NCBI RefSeq assembly: GCF_014648915.1
Contig: NZ_BMSA01000018.1
Coordinates: forward strand, 124,001-188,000
Source: Streptomyces phaeofaciens
Lineage (GTDB): Bacteria; Actinomycetota; Actinomycetes; Streptomycetales; Streptomycetaceae
DNA length: 64,000 bases
Direction: 5' to 3'
The translations under genes were made by a program, and so were the position numbers. Below the pieces are notes generated by a model that was not told the origin of the DNA, did no database searches, and saw only the letters and a list, made by a program, of their open reading frames with translations. Below are positions 35,402 to 44,323 of this stretch, piece by piece (the first letter of the stretch is position 1; the number at the start of each line of letters is the position of its first letter).

Positions 35402-36301
35402 ATGACACCGCCGCGTCACCCCGCGCGCTCCCGCCGCCGCGGCCCGGACGCCTCCGGCGCCCGCATCTGGACCTGGTTCATGCTCCCCGGCACCCTGTGG
35501 ATGGCCGCGTTCCTGATCGCCTCCCTGGCGCTGGTCGCCGTCCTCACCGTCGGCACCACGGACGAACTCGGCAACCCCCGCTTCGGGTTCGACCTCGCCG
35601 GCGTCCGCGCCCTGGCCGACCCCGCCTACACCGAGGTCCTGGCACGCTCCCTCGGCTACGCCCTGCTGACCTGCGTGATCTGCCTGCTGATCGCCTACCC
35701 GGTGGCGTACACCATCGCCCTGTACGGCGGCCGCTGGAAGCACGCGCTCATCGCCGCGATCGTCGTGCCGTTCTTCGCCAACTACCTGGTCCGCATGTAC
35801 GGCTGGTCGGTGGTCCTGTCCGACGACGGACCGCTGCTGCGCGCCCTGCGCGCCGTCGGACTGGCCGACGAGGGCACGAAGATCCTCAACACCGGTTTCG
35901 GTGTGATCGCGGGACTCGTCTACGGATTCGTCGTCTTCATGATCATCCCGCTGTACGCGGCCCTGGAACGGCTGGACGTCTCCCTGATCGAGGCCGGCCG
36001 CGACCTCTACGGCGGCCCCGTGCGGACCTTCCTGTTCGTCACCCTGCCCGCCACCCGGCAGGGCGCGGCGGCCGGACTGGTCCTGGTTTTCCTGCCCGCC
36101 ATGGGCGACTTCGTCAGCGCACAGCTGATGGGCGGCCCGGACCAGATCATGATCGGCAACCTCATCCAGGACAAGTTCTTCCAGGGCCAGAACTGGCCGC
36201 TCGGATCCGCGCTCACCATGCTGCTGATGCTCGTCCTGCTGGTCGGGATGCTCGGCTACCTCAGGCGCACCCGCAAGGACGAGGCGGAGGCCCGCCGATG
36301 A
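35402..36301 (+). CDS. ABC transporter permease (PotB-like)
   Basis: The 299-residue protein has six membrane segments. It carries the permease EAA-type loop as EAGRDLYGGPVRTFLFVTLP. A basic leader precedes the first helix (WTWFMLPGTLWMAAFLIASL). It is the first of two permeases, three bases after the substrate-binding gene, and its stop overlaps the next ATG (ATGA). It belongs to the spermidine/putrescine import family. Confidence 0.92.
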   Translation: MTPPRHPARSRRRGPDASGARIWTWFMLPGTLWMAAFLIASLALVAVLTVGTTDELGNPRFGFDLAGVRALADPAYTEVLARSLGYALLTCVICLLIAYPVAYTIALYGGRWKHALIAAIVVPFFANYLVRMYGWSVVLSDDGPLLRALRAVGLADEGTKILNTGFGVIAGLVYGFVVFMIIPLYAALERLDVSLIEAGRDLYGGPVRTFLFVTLPATRQGAAAGLVLVFLPAMGDFVSAQLMGGPDQIMIGNLIQDKFFQGQNWPLGSALTMLLMLVLLVGMLGYLRRTRKDEAEARR

Positions 36302-37185
36302 CCCAGCTCAGCCCGACCACCACCACGGCCCCCGCCCCCGACCGTCCGGTCGAGCGCACCCGTACCCGGCGCGGCCGCGCCGGCCGCAGACCCCGCGTCC
36401 TCGTCGCCGTCACCGCGCTCTTCTTCGCACTGCTCTACCTGCCCATCGCCGTGGTGACGCTGTTCTCCTTCAACTCCCAGAAGTCCCTCACCGTCTTCGA
36501 CGGGTTCAGCCTGCGCTGGTACCGCGCCTTCGTCCACGACGACGTCCTGATCTCCTCGCTGGGCACCAGCCTGCGGATCTCCCTGGTGGCGACGGCCGGC
36601 TCGGTCGTCCTCGGCGGGGCGCTGGCGCTCGGACTGGTGCGCAGCCGCACCCGGCTCGGCTCACTGGCCGGCCTGATCATGCTGGTCCCGCTGATCACCC
36701 CCGAGATCGTCACCGGCGTCGCGTCGATGCTCCTGTTCAAGGGCCTGGGCGTGACCCTGTCCACCGGCACGGTGATGCTCTCGGAGATCACCTTCTCCCT
36801 CTCCTACGTCACCGTCATCCTCCGTTCCCGGGTCGCCGCCCTGAATCCCGAGGTGGAGGAGGCCGCGATGGACCTCGGAGCCACCCGCTGGCAGGCGGTC
36901 CGCCTGGTCACCCTGCCGGCCCTGCTGCCCGCCGTGCTCGCCAGTGCCGTACTGATCTTCGCGCTCGTCTTCGACGACTTCGTCCTCGCCTACTTCACCA
37001 CCGGCGTCGACCCCCAGCCGCTGTCGGTGCGGATCTACTCGGCGATCCGCTTCGGGGTGCAGCCCACCATCAACGCCGTCGGCACGCTGATGCTCGCCGG
37101 ATCCATCGGCCTGATCGCCCTGGCCCTGTTCATTCCGCGCCTGTTCGGCCGCCGCGGCGGCCTCGACATCCTCTCCGGGAGCTGA
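36298..37185 (+). CDS. ABC transporter permease (PotC-like)
   Basis: The 295-residue protein has a basic N terminus and six membrane segments. The cytoplasmic coupling loop reads EEAAMDLGATRWQAVRLVTL. LIYSAIRF-like and VPLITPEIVTGVASML blocks are typical of PotC/PotI. It is translationally coupled to the PotB-like permease and ends two bases before the ATPase gene. Together they form the heterodimeric channel. Confidence 0.92.
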   Translation: MTQLSPTTTTAPAPDRPVERTRTRRGRAGRRPRVLVAVTALFFALLYLPIAVVTLFSFNSQKSLTVFDGFSLRWYRAFVHDDVLISSLGTSLRISLVATAGSVVLGGALALGLVRSRTRLGSLAGLIMLVPLITPEIVTGVASMLLFKGLGVTLSTGTVMLSEITFSLSYVTVILRSRVAALNPEVEEAAMDLGATRWQAVRLVTLPALLPAVLASAVLIFALVFDDFVLAYFTTGVDPQPLSVRIYSAIRFGVQPTINAVGTLMLAGSIGLIALALFIPRLFGRRGGLDILSGS

Positions 37186-37187
37186 CC

Positions 37188-38258
37188 ATGGACGCGACCC
37201 ACGCCGTCCGCCTCGACGGAGTCTCCAAGCGCTTCGCGGACTCCTACGCCGTCCACGACCTGAACCTCGACATCGAGGCCGGCCGCTTCTTCTCCCTGCT
37301 CGGGCCCTCCGGCTGCGGCAAGACCACCTCACTGCGCATGATCGGCGGCTTCACCGACCCGACGGAAGGATCGGTGCTGCTCGCGGGCGAGGACGTGACC
37401 GCGCTGCCGCCCGACAAGCGCAACGTCAACACCGTCTTCCAGAGCTACGCCCTCTTCGACCACCTGAGCATCGCCGACAACGTCGCCTTCGGCCTCAAAC
37501 GCAAGGGGGTGCAGAAGGCGGAGATCCGGCGCCGCGTCGGCGAGATGCTGGAACTGGTCCAGCTCGACGGATTCGCCGCACGCAGGCCCCGCACCCTCTC
37601 CGGTGGCCAGCGCCAGCGCGTCGCCCTCGCCCGCGCCCTGGTCAACCGGCCCGCCGTCCTCCTGCTCGACGAACCGCTGGCGGCCCTGGACCTGAAGCTG
37701 CGCCGGCAGATGCAGGTGGAACTGAAGCAGATCCAGCGCGAGGTCGGCATCACCTTCGTCTTCGTCACCCACGACCAGGACGAGGCACTGACCATGTCGG
37801 ACCGCATCTGTGTCATGAACGAGGGCCGCGTCGAACAGTGCGGCACCCCCGAGGACGTCTACGAGCACCCCGCCAGCCGCTTCGTCGCCTCCTTCATGGG
37901 CACCTCCAACCTCATGACCGGCACCTACCGCGACGGCACGGTCACCCTCGACCAGGGACCCGCGCTGCCGGTCGGCCCCCGCACCGCCATCGCGGACGGC
38001 ACCGCCGTCAGTGTGTCCGTACGCCCCGAGAAGGTCTGGCTGTCCGACTTCGAACCGGGCATGTCGATGCAGCGCGGAGTGATCCGCGAGACCGTCTACA
38101 GCGGCCCCACCACCACCTATCTGATCGAACTCGCGCCCGGCGTCACGCTGTCCGTGCTGGAGCAGAACACGGCCCGCGCCCGTATGGAGGACCGCTGGAG
38201 CGGCGGCGAGACGGTCGAGTTCGGCTGGCGGCCCGAGCACTGCCTCGTCCTCGCCTGA
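37188..38258 (+). CDS. ABC transporter ATP-binding protein (PotA-like)
   Basis: The 356-residue protein has the Walker A GPSGCGKTT, signature LSGGQRQRVALARAL, Walker B LLLDEPLAALD and switch His in VFVTHDQDEAL. It also has the C-terminal TOBE domain typical of PotA and MalK-type ATPases (VRPEKVWL). It powers import by the two permeases before it. The stop is 29 bases before the amine oxidase gene. Confidence 0.94.
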   Translation: MDATHAVRLDGVSKRFADSYAVHDLNLDIEAGRFFSLLGPSGCGKTTSLRMIGGFTDPTEGSVLLAGEDVTALPPDKRNVNTVFQSYALFDHLSIADNVAFGLKRKGVQKAEIRRRVGEMLELVQLDGFAARRPRTLSGGQRQRVALARALVNRPAVLLLDEPLAALDLKLRRQMQVELKQIQREVGITFVFVTHDQDEALTMSDRICVMNEGRVEQCGTPEDVYEHPASRFVASFMGTSNLMTGTYRDGTVTLDQGPALPVGPRTAIADGTAVSVSVRPEKVWLSDFEPGMSMQRGVIRETVYSGPTTTYLIELAPGVTLSVLEQNTARARMEDRWSGGETVEFGWRPEHCLVLA

Positions 38259-38287
38259 CCGCCGCCACCCGATCGAAAGCGAAACCG

Positions 38288-39607
38288 ATGCATCACGACG
38301 TGATCGTTCTCGGCGCCGGGCTGGCCGGGCTCGCCGCCGCCCGGGACCTGGCGGCCGCCGGCGCCGACGTCCTCGTCCTGGAGGCCAGGGACCGGGTCGG
38401 CGGCCGGGTCGAGCAGGCCAGGCTCCCCGACGGCCGCACCGTCCAGCTCGGCGGAGAGGTGGTCGGCCGCGCCCACACCGCCTACCTCGGCCTCGCCGGG
38501 GAACTGGGGCTGAAGACCGTGCCCAGCTATGTCGCCGAGCCCGGCCGGATGGTCCGCGCCACACCCGAGGGCACCTCGGCCGGCGAACCCCCGCACTGGT
38601 TCGGCGACGGCGACGCGGCCCTGCACGAGCGGCTCGGCGCGCAGTTCACGGCCCTGGCCGCCACCGTCGACCCCGACGACCCCTGGTCGCACCCGGACGC
38701 GGCCGCCCTGGACCGGCTGTCCGTGGGCGCCTGGCTGCGTTCCCGGCACGCCACACCCGCCGTCGTCCGCCTGTGGGAGATCGGCCAGCTGGCACTCGCC
38801 GGAGGCTCCTACGAGCGGATCTCCCTGCTGGCCGCCCTGCGCAAGAGCGCGGCCGTCCCCGCCTCCGGACCGGGCGACTACGACTACGACGACTGGGAAG
38901 GGCTGCGGCTCGCCGAGGGCTCGGCGACCCTGGCCGAGGTGATGGGCCGCGAACTCGGCGCGCGCGTCCGCCTCGGCGCCCCCGTCGCGGCCCTGGACAT
39001 CCGCCCCGGCCGCTGTACCGTCCGCCTGGCCGGCGGCGAGGTCCTCACCGCCGGGGCCGTGGTGAGCGCCCTGCCCGTGGGACCGCTGCGGTCCGTCGCC
39101 GTCACCGGCGTGAGCGAGGCCCGCCTCGCCTCCCTGCACCGGCAACGCCACGCGACGGCCGCCAAGTTCGCCGCCGTCTACGACCGCCCCTTCTGGCGCG
39201 CGGACGACCTGAACGGCCTCTCCGAGTCCGAGGGCGTCCTCGGCAGCACCTGGCCCCAGAACGAGGGCGTCCTGTCCGCGCTGATCCCGCCCGAACGCTA
39301 CGGCGTCCTGCTGGGCACCCCGCCCCACCTGCGCACCCCCGAACTGCTCGCCGAGATCGCCGCCCTGTACGGCGACGAGGCCCGCCGCCCGCTCGCCTGC
39401 CACCTGCGGCTGTGGGGCAGCGACCCCTGGACCCAGGGCTACGTCACCCAGTGGCCGCCGGGTGAGGTGATGGCCGTCGGCCCGCTCCACGGCACCCACG
39501 AACCCCCGTTCTACGTCTGCGGATCCGACCAGTGGGTCGCCGGATACATGGAAGGCGCCGTCCGCACCGGCCGCGCCGCAGCGAAGGAGGCACTGCGCCG
39601 TGGCTGA
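38288..39607 (+). CDS. FAD-dependent amine oxidase
   Basis: The 439-residue flavoprotein starts with the dinucleotide-binding motif VIVLGAGLAGLAAARDL and EARDRVGGRVEQ. It ends with VCGSDQWVAGYMEGAVRTG, the FAD-contacting block of monoamine and polyamine oxidases. It should oxidise a primary or secondary amine to an aldehyde with release of ammonia or an amine and peroxide. It overlaps the aldehyde dehydrogenase gene by eight bases, so its product is probably handed straight on. No export signal is present. Confidence 0.9.
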   Translation: MHHDVIVLGAGLAGLAAARDLAAAGADVLVLEARDRVGGRVEQARLPDGRTVQLGGEVVGRAHTAYLGLAGELGLKTVPSYVAEPGRMVRATPEGTSAGEPPHWFGDGDAALHERLGAQFTALAATVDPDDPWSHPDAAALDRLSVGAWLRSRHATPAVVRLWEIGQLALAGGSYERISLLAALRKSAAVPASGPGDYDYDDWEGLRLAEGSATLAEVMGRELGARVRLGAPVAALDIRPGRCTVRLAGGEVLTAGAVVSALPVGPLRSVAVTGVSEARLASLHRQRHATAAKFAAVYDRPFWRADDLNGLSESEGVLGSTWPQNEGVLSALIPPERYGVLLGTPPHLRTPELLAEIAALYGDEARRPLACHLRLWGSDPWTQGYVTQWPPGEVMAVGPLHGTHEPPFYVCGSDQWVAGYMEGAVRTGRAAAKEALRRG

Positions 39608-41033
39608 CCACGCCCGCCTGGCAACCGTCCTCAACCACATCGGCGGCACGGAGACACCCGCCGCGTCCGGCGCCACCCTGCGCCTGGTCGACCCGGCCAC
39701 CGGACGTGTCCACGGCACCGCGCCCCTGTCCGGCACCGACGACGTCGACGCCGCCTGCCGGGCGGCCGACAACGCCCGGCACGCCTGGTCGAACACCACC
39801 CCGCAACAGCGACAGACCGCACTCCTGCGCATCGCCGACGCGCTGGAGCGGCACGCCGACGCCCTGGCGAGCGCCGAGGTCGCCGACACCGGCAAACCCC
39901 GCGCCCGCTTCCTCGCCGACGAACTGCCCGCGATCGTCGACGTGGTGCGCTACTTCGCCGGCGCCGCCCGCAACCTGCCGGGCGCCGCGGCCGCCGAGTA
40001 CACCCCCGGCCGTACCTCCGTGCTGCGCCGGGAACCCATAGGCGTCTGCGCGCAGATCACCCCCTGGAACTACCCGCTGATGATGGCCGTGTGGAAGACC
40101 GCCCCCGCGCTCGCCGCCGGCAACACCGTCGTCCTCAAACCGTCCGACAGCACACCCTCCTCCGCCACGCTCCTGGCCCGGCTGGCCGCCGAGCACCTGC
40201 CGCCCGGGGTGCTCAACGTCGTCTGCGGCGACCGTGACACCGGCCGTCTGCTCGTCACCCACCCCGCCGTCCGGCTCGTCGCCCTCACCGGCAGCGTCCG
40301 GGCCGGACAGCAGATCGCCGCGGCCGCGGCGGCCGATCTCAAACGACTCCACCTCGAACTCGGCGGCAACGCCCCCGTGCTGATCCACGACGACGCCGAC
40401 CTCGACGAGACGGTGGAGCAACTGTCCTCACTGGCCTTCTACAACGCGGGCCAGGACTGCACCGCCGCCACCAGGATCCTGGTCCACCACCGGATCCACG
40501 ACGCCTTCCTCGACGCCTTCGCCGAGCGCGCCGCGAAGCGGGTCCCCGGCGGCCCCGACGACCCGGCCGCCGACTTCGGCCCGCTCAACAACGCCGCCCA
40601 GCTCGCCTCCGTACGCCGCCTGCTGGAGACCCTGCCGGAGCACGCCGAGGTCGTCACCGGAGGCGGCCCGCTGGACCGCCCCGGCTTCTTCCACCGGGCC
40701 ACGGTGGTCGCCGGGGTCCGGCAGGACGACGAGATCGTCCAGAGCGAGGTGTTCGGCCCGGTCGTCACCGTGCAGCCCTTCACGGACGAGCACGAGGCGT
40801 ACGAGCTGGCCAACGGGGTCCCGCAGGGGCTCGCCGCGAGCGTCTGGACCCGCGACCACGACCGGGCCATGCGCGCGAGCCGTGCCCTGCGCACCGGCAT
40901 CGTCTGGGTCAACACCCACGGCACCACGGTGTCGGAGATGCCCCACGGGGGCGTACGGCACTCCGGCCACGGCAGCGATCTCTCCCTCACCGGGCTGCTC
41001 GACTACACCCAGGTCAAGCACGTCATGCTGTGA
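39600..41033 (+). CDS. Aldehyde dehydrogenase (aminobutyraldehyde/betaine-aldehyde type)
   Basis: The 477-residue NAD(P)-dependent enzyme has the binding-loop lysine in VVLKPSDSTP, the general base in LELGGNAPV and the catalytic Cys in NAGQDCTAATR. PWNYPLMMAVWKTAPAL and FGPVVTVQPF match the gamma-aminobutyraldehyde and betaine-aldehyde dehydrogenase group. It oxidises the aldehyde from the amine oxidase to an acid. The GTG start lies inside the end of that gene. It is the last gene of the rightward arm. Confidence 0.92.
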   Translation: MADHARLATVLNHIGGTETPAASGATLRLVDPATGRVHGTAPLSGTDDVDAACRAADNARHAWSNTTPQQRQTALLRIADALERHADALASAEVADTGKPRARFLADELPAIVDVVRYFAGAARNLPGAAAAEYTPGRTSVLRREPIGVCAQITPWNYPLMMAVWKTAPALAAGNTVVLKPSDSTPSSATLLARLAAEHLPPGVLNVVCGDRDTGRLLVTHPAVRLVALTGSVRAGQQIAAAAAADLKRLHLELGGNAPVLIHDDADLDETVEQLSSLAFYNAGQDCTAATRILVHHRIHDAFLDAFAERAAKRVPGGPDDPAADFGPLNNAAQLASVRRLLETLPEHAEVVTGGGPLDRPGFFHRATVVAGVRQDDEIVQSEVFGPVVTVQPFTDEHEAYELANGVPQGLAASVWTRDHDRAMRASRALRTGIVWVNTHGTTVSEMPHGGVRHSGHGSDLSLTGLLDYTQVKHVML

Positions 41034-41379
41034 CTCGCCGACGGCCATGAAGTGGGAGAACCCGTTACGCCGCCCTTTCAGGCAAAGGCCTCGTTCGCGA
41101 GAGCAACCAGGACACCGCCTACGCCGGTCCCCGGCTGCTCGCCGTCGCAGCCGCCGTCGACGGCGGCTGCGACGGCAGCGAAGGAGCGCTGCCGGCGCAG
41201 CCGCCATCGACGCGCTCAAGCACCTAGAAACGGACAGCATCAGCTGCGTCGGTGGAACCCGCGGCGGACGCGACCTGCGTCCACCCCTGATGCGCACATC
41301 CGGCAGCGCTGCCACCGTGGGCCTCCTCGCCGTGGCACGCGGGCATCGCGGACCACGAGCAGCGCGAGGAATCTGAGGG
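41034..41379. other. Convergent intergenic region containing a long palindrome
   Basis: These 346 bases lie between the ends of two convergent genes. The only clear structure is the palindrome at 41142-41177. Short open frames around it have no recognisable product. Bidirectional termination is the simplest function. Confidence 0.5.
41142..41177. terminator. 36-bp perfect palindrome, candidate bidirectional terminator
   Basis: The sequence from GCCGTCGCAGCC to GGCTGCGACGGC is perfectly self-complementary over 36 bases and centred on GTCGAC. As RNA it would fold into a GC-rich hairpin with a minimal loop. It lies between the stops of the aldehyde dehydrogenase gene and the convergent methyltransferase gene, where a terminator is expected. 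No T-run follows, as is common in Streptomyces. Confidence 0.55.
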
Positions 41380-42150
41380 TCAAGCCTCCCTTCTGAAGAC
41401 GAGCACCTCGGTGGAGGCGACGCCCATGGGTGCCAGGAAGCTGGCCTCCAGGCTGCAGCCGAGGGTGGCGAAGAGGTCCACACATGTCCGGCGGGGCATG
41501 GCGGCCGGATAGGAGTCGTGCCCCGCGCCACCCTGCATCGCCCAGGCGCGAACCACAGCCGGCTCCAGGCAGGTCTCGGTCATCACGTCGAAGACGATCC
41601 GGCCACCGGGTCGCGTGACACGCGCCATCTCGAAGAAGTAGCGGGAGGCGCAGAGGAAGGTCACGGTGTTGAAGACCTTGTGGGCCTGCACCAGATCGAT
41701 GCTGCCGTCGGGTGTCGGGGCGAGACTGCTTCCCGCGGTCGGCCGGGCGACCACGCCGAACGTGTTCACCAGGTAGTCGGCCCAGGGCGCTGCCGTCTCG
41801 TAGATCTCGTAGCGGTCCGGTGAGCACTCCTTCAGCGTCTTCTCCAGGTACCGTCCGGAGCCGGGACCGATCTCCAGCACCGCCTGCGGGTCGGCGGCGA
41901 AGACACCGACAGCGCTCAGTTCATCGATGGTGGACTGGGTGGCGCCCGGCGTCCCGTTCATGACCTCGTCGATGTGGTCACCGACCGACAGGCCGGCCGC
42001 CCGCGCAGCCCGCATCGTTGCCTCGAACGGGAGGAAGTCGTCGACGCCACCCCGATTCTCGGTGCTGCGCACGATGTCGAATCCTGTACGCCCCACGAGC
42101 CGCTTGATTCCCGACTTCCATGCTGACGTTCCCTTGCTCGCTGCCTTCAT
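41380..42150 (-). CDS. SAM-dependent methyltransferase, class I
   Basis: From the ATG at 42150 the protein has 256 residues. The SAM-binding loop is AVLEIGPGSGRYLEKTL. DGSIDLVQAHKVFNTV and RVTRPGGRIVFDVMTE match motifs II-III of class I methyltransferases. The N-terminal 60 residues are basic and unlike the common enzymes. Upstream sequence is unusually AT-rich (around 42175-42225). An in-frame start 84 bases further upstream exists but lies in that AT-rich stretch. The substrate is unknown, and the gene is a single unit. Confidence 0.82.
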   Translation of the reverse strand: MKAASKGTSAWKSGIKRLVGRTGFDIVRSTENRGGVDDFLPFEATMRAARAAGLSVGDHIDEVMNGTPGATQSTIDELSAVGVFAADPQAVLEIGPGSGRYLEKTLKECSPDRYEIYETAAPWADYLVNTFGVVARPTAGSSLAPTPDGSIDLVQAHKVFNTVTFLCASRYFFEMARVTRPGGRIVFDVMTETCLEPAVVRAWAMQGGAGHDSYPAAMPRRTCVDLFATLGCSLEASFLAPMGVASTEVLVFRREA

Positions 42151-42234
42151 CGGACATGCCCCCCAAGTCGTGTCCATCCTCAATATCATCATATGGTTGC
42201 TTACAAGCTGTGAAGCGGTGAATTCGCTGTGCAC

Positions 42235-42554
42235 CTGTCGAAGGCCTGGCCCACGGTTCCGGGGGCCGATGCCCGACGGCCGCGCACGACTCCAGGACGC
42301 TCGGCCCCGTTCCCGCCCGCCGAACGGCAGGCCGAGGGTGCCATCGCCGGCTACCTGACGGACCCTCTGTCGTCGTCTGTCCGGGCTCCGTTCACCGGTG
42401 CTTCCCGGAACTCCCTCAAGTCGACGGCTGCGCGCGACCTCTTACTGAGCGATCAGCTCTTGGCCGCCGCAGGCGCACCTGTCTCGTGCTCATGCTCCAC
42501 CGCGTCGGAGGTGGGATGCCGGCAGTCTCGAGCTAGGCGAGGTGTCCGTGCGGA
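42235..42554. other. Intergenic stretch without a supported gene
   Basis: This is sequence of mixed composition between the AT-rich promoter region of the methyltransferase gene and the remnant at 42555-42842. Open frames here have no family motifs. Nothing further was seen. Confidence 0.4.
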
Positions 42555-42842
42555 TCACCACGTAGATTCCGTGCCCGGTGGGGACGTTGCTGTCGGGTGG
42601 TTCACGGTTGACCGGACGTACGTGGGGGGCGTAGCGCCCCTGGTCCTGCTCTGTCCGGAGCGCCTCGTCCCGCATTCGTCTCGCCCCCTCGTCAGGCTCG
42701 TCAACTCGACGGTCACGGCGCGCCTTTCGGCGTGCACTCGGGCGATCGCCGCGAACGGGATTCGCAGCTCGGCGTCGAGGCGGCGCAGCAGCAGTCCCTC
42801 GTCCCCGAAGCGGAGCTCAGTCGCCGGGGGCGGATCGAACTC
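42555..42842 (-). pseudogene. Possible coding remnant in frame behind the 42843 stop
   Basis: Immediately after the TAG that ends the next gene, the same minus-strand frame stays open for 95 codons. It starts with a coding-like section (PATELRFGDEGLLLRRL, IPFAAIARVHAERRAVTVEL) that resembles a small beta-rich PH-like domain. After about 50 codons the composition no longer looks coding. It has no start codon of its own. It is either the decayed second half of the upstream gene or a neighbouring gene that lost its start. Confidence 0.3.
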
Positions 42843-43202
42843 CTAAAGCGGAGGCTCGCTGATGACCAGCGGCAGCGGCCAGCCGGCGCAGGCCAGTAGT
42901 GCACTGCCGTCCTCGGTGAGAAAGAGCAGGGTGGTCCATGTCCGATCGGCAGAATCGATCAGCCCTGTGCGCACGGGCCGGCCGTGTTCGCGGATGAGTT
43001 GCACTGCTCGTTCCAGCCCAAGAGGTTCGAGTCCGCGCATTCGCATGCGCTGAAGACGGCGGTTGAAGACTCCGGCATGCTGGCCTGCGGGTTGTGCCCG
43101 GTCTCCCACCCAGTAGGTGGCGCCGCTGCGGAGGGTGGCCAGAGCTTTCAGGGACGCCTCGTCATCACCGGTCAACAGCGATTCCAGCACATGCCGTTCC
43201 AT
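42843..43202 (-). CDS. Uncharacterised 119-residue protein
   Basis: The protein starts MERHVLESLLTGDDEASLKA, or two codons earlier at a GTG. It contains GVFNRRLQRMRMRGLEPLG and ends TLLFLTEDGSALLACAGWP. No signal or membrane segment is present and no family was recognised. It resembles small Streptomyces proteins of unknown function that occur singly. A ten-C run (43260-43269) lies upstream. Confidence 0.55.
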   Translation of the reverse strand: MERHVLESLLTGDDEASLKALATLRSGATYWVGDRAQPAGQHAGVFNRRLQRMRMRGLEPLGLERAVQLIREHGRPVRTGLIDSADRTWTTLLFLTEDGSALLACAGWPLPLVISEPPL

Positions 43203-43651
43203 GGTCACCCCCGTTGGGATCTTGCGGTACGGCACCCTGGACCGCAACCCCGGCAACCTCCCCCCCCCCGCACGGGGCGTCCCTCCGGGCCCGCGCAGGG
43301 GGCCGGTATGGCCGTCTTTGGCCGATCCAGCTAGAGCCACGGACCAAAAGGTTGCGGCCGTGTTGTACCCCCACGGCCGCCCCACAAGCGCACCGGATCC
43401 AGCGGGAAAGAGGGGGAACCACGGTGAAGCCAACCGGGCCCGACGAAGCTGCATCACAGCGGTTCGTCCAGGTCAGTGTCCAACCCGCCTGCAAATGATT
43501 GCTGCTTCCCAAGCGGAGGGCTTCGATGCCGTAGTTCTGGGGCGGTTGGGGCGCTCGCCGGCAGTGGCCATGCCGGTCATCAGCCCGGCCGTTCGCCGGG
43601 ATACGCGGGCGGCCGCGGAGACGTATCCCACCCCGCGGCGGGGGCGACCGC
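43203..43651. other. Intergenic stretch with a ten-cytosine run
   Basis: No supported gene was found in these 449 bases. A homopolymer of ten C lies at 43260-43269, which is long even for this GC content and a site where sequencing or replication slippage is likely. Open frames running through it lack family motifs. Confidence 0.45.
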
Positions 43652-44017
43652 TCAGAGGTGGCTGTCGAGAAATTCCCGTACCTCGGCGGTGATCATAGGC
43701 CCTGTGCCGTGCGCCACCACTTTTCCCTCCTTCAGCAGGACGTAGGACGCGGCTCCGGTGATTCCGTAGCGCTTGGTTGCGGACGGACAGCGCGTCATGT
43801 CGGTGCGGACGGCCGTCAGGCGGCCCGTGTACTCGTCTGCGATGTCACCCACGACGATGTCCATCGCCCGGCAGGGCTCGATTGCCTTGGGCCATGTCCC
43901 GGTGAAGTAGGCGAGCACCGGGACCGCGCTCATCCCGAGGATGAAATCGAACTCCGCGTCCTCACGGGGTTGGTGAACCCACTTCGCCATGGAAGCTCCA
44001 GACCTTGCGTTCGTCAT
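43652..44017 (-). CDS. Degenerate thioredoxin-fold protein
   Basis: The 121-residue protein has the thioredoxin layout (VPVLAYFTGTWPKAIEPC, LTAVRTDMTRCPSATKRYGI, YVLLKEGKVVAHGTG). The usual WCxxC is TWPKAIEPC, so the nucleophilic first cysteine is missing. The cis-proline position before strand 4 is also changed (GAASYVLL). It therefore cannot work as a normal disulfide reductase and may be a binding or chaperone variant. A GGAGGA ribosome-binding site precedes the ATG at 44017. A second ATG lies nine codons in. Confidence 0.72.
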   Translation of the reverse strand: MTNARSGASMAKWVHQPREDAEFDFILGMSAVPVLAYFTGTWPKAIEPCRAMDIVVGDIADEYTGRLTAVRTDMTRCPSATKRYGITGAASYVLLKEGKVVAHGTGPMITAEVREFLDSHL

Positions 44018-44323
44018 TGCGTCCCCATCCTCCCCCGGCGGCCGACGGGGTGCGGCAGACCGAGTCCGGTCGGTCGTCTGGCCGGCCGGTGGGCGCGTGA
44101 GGGAGCGTGGCGGTTGCGATTCGGCCCGTGGGGGCGTTGCCTTCCATGCGGTCCCTGCGCTCCATGCCCTGTACGGGGACGGGACCGGTTCGGCGCGCGA
44201 GCGCCGACCGCTGCTCCGGCTCCGTCCCCATCATCCCGAGGTCGCGATCGCCTGGGCTGACTCCGTCAAGCTGAACTGCGTCCCGCCAGAGTCGCACTAC
44301 CCGGCCGACGGGTGAGGCTTTGC
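44018..44323. other. Intergenic stretch without a supported gene
   Basis: These 306 bases lie between two minus-strand genes. The left end carries the ribosome-binding site of the thioredoxin-like gene. No repeats or recognisable coding sequence were seen. Confidence 0.4.
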
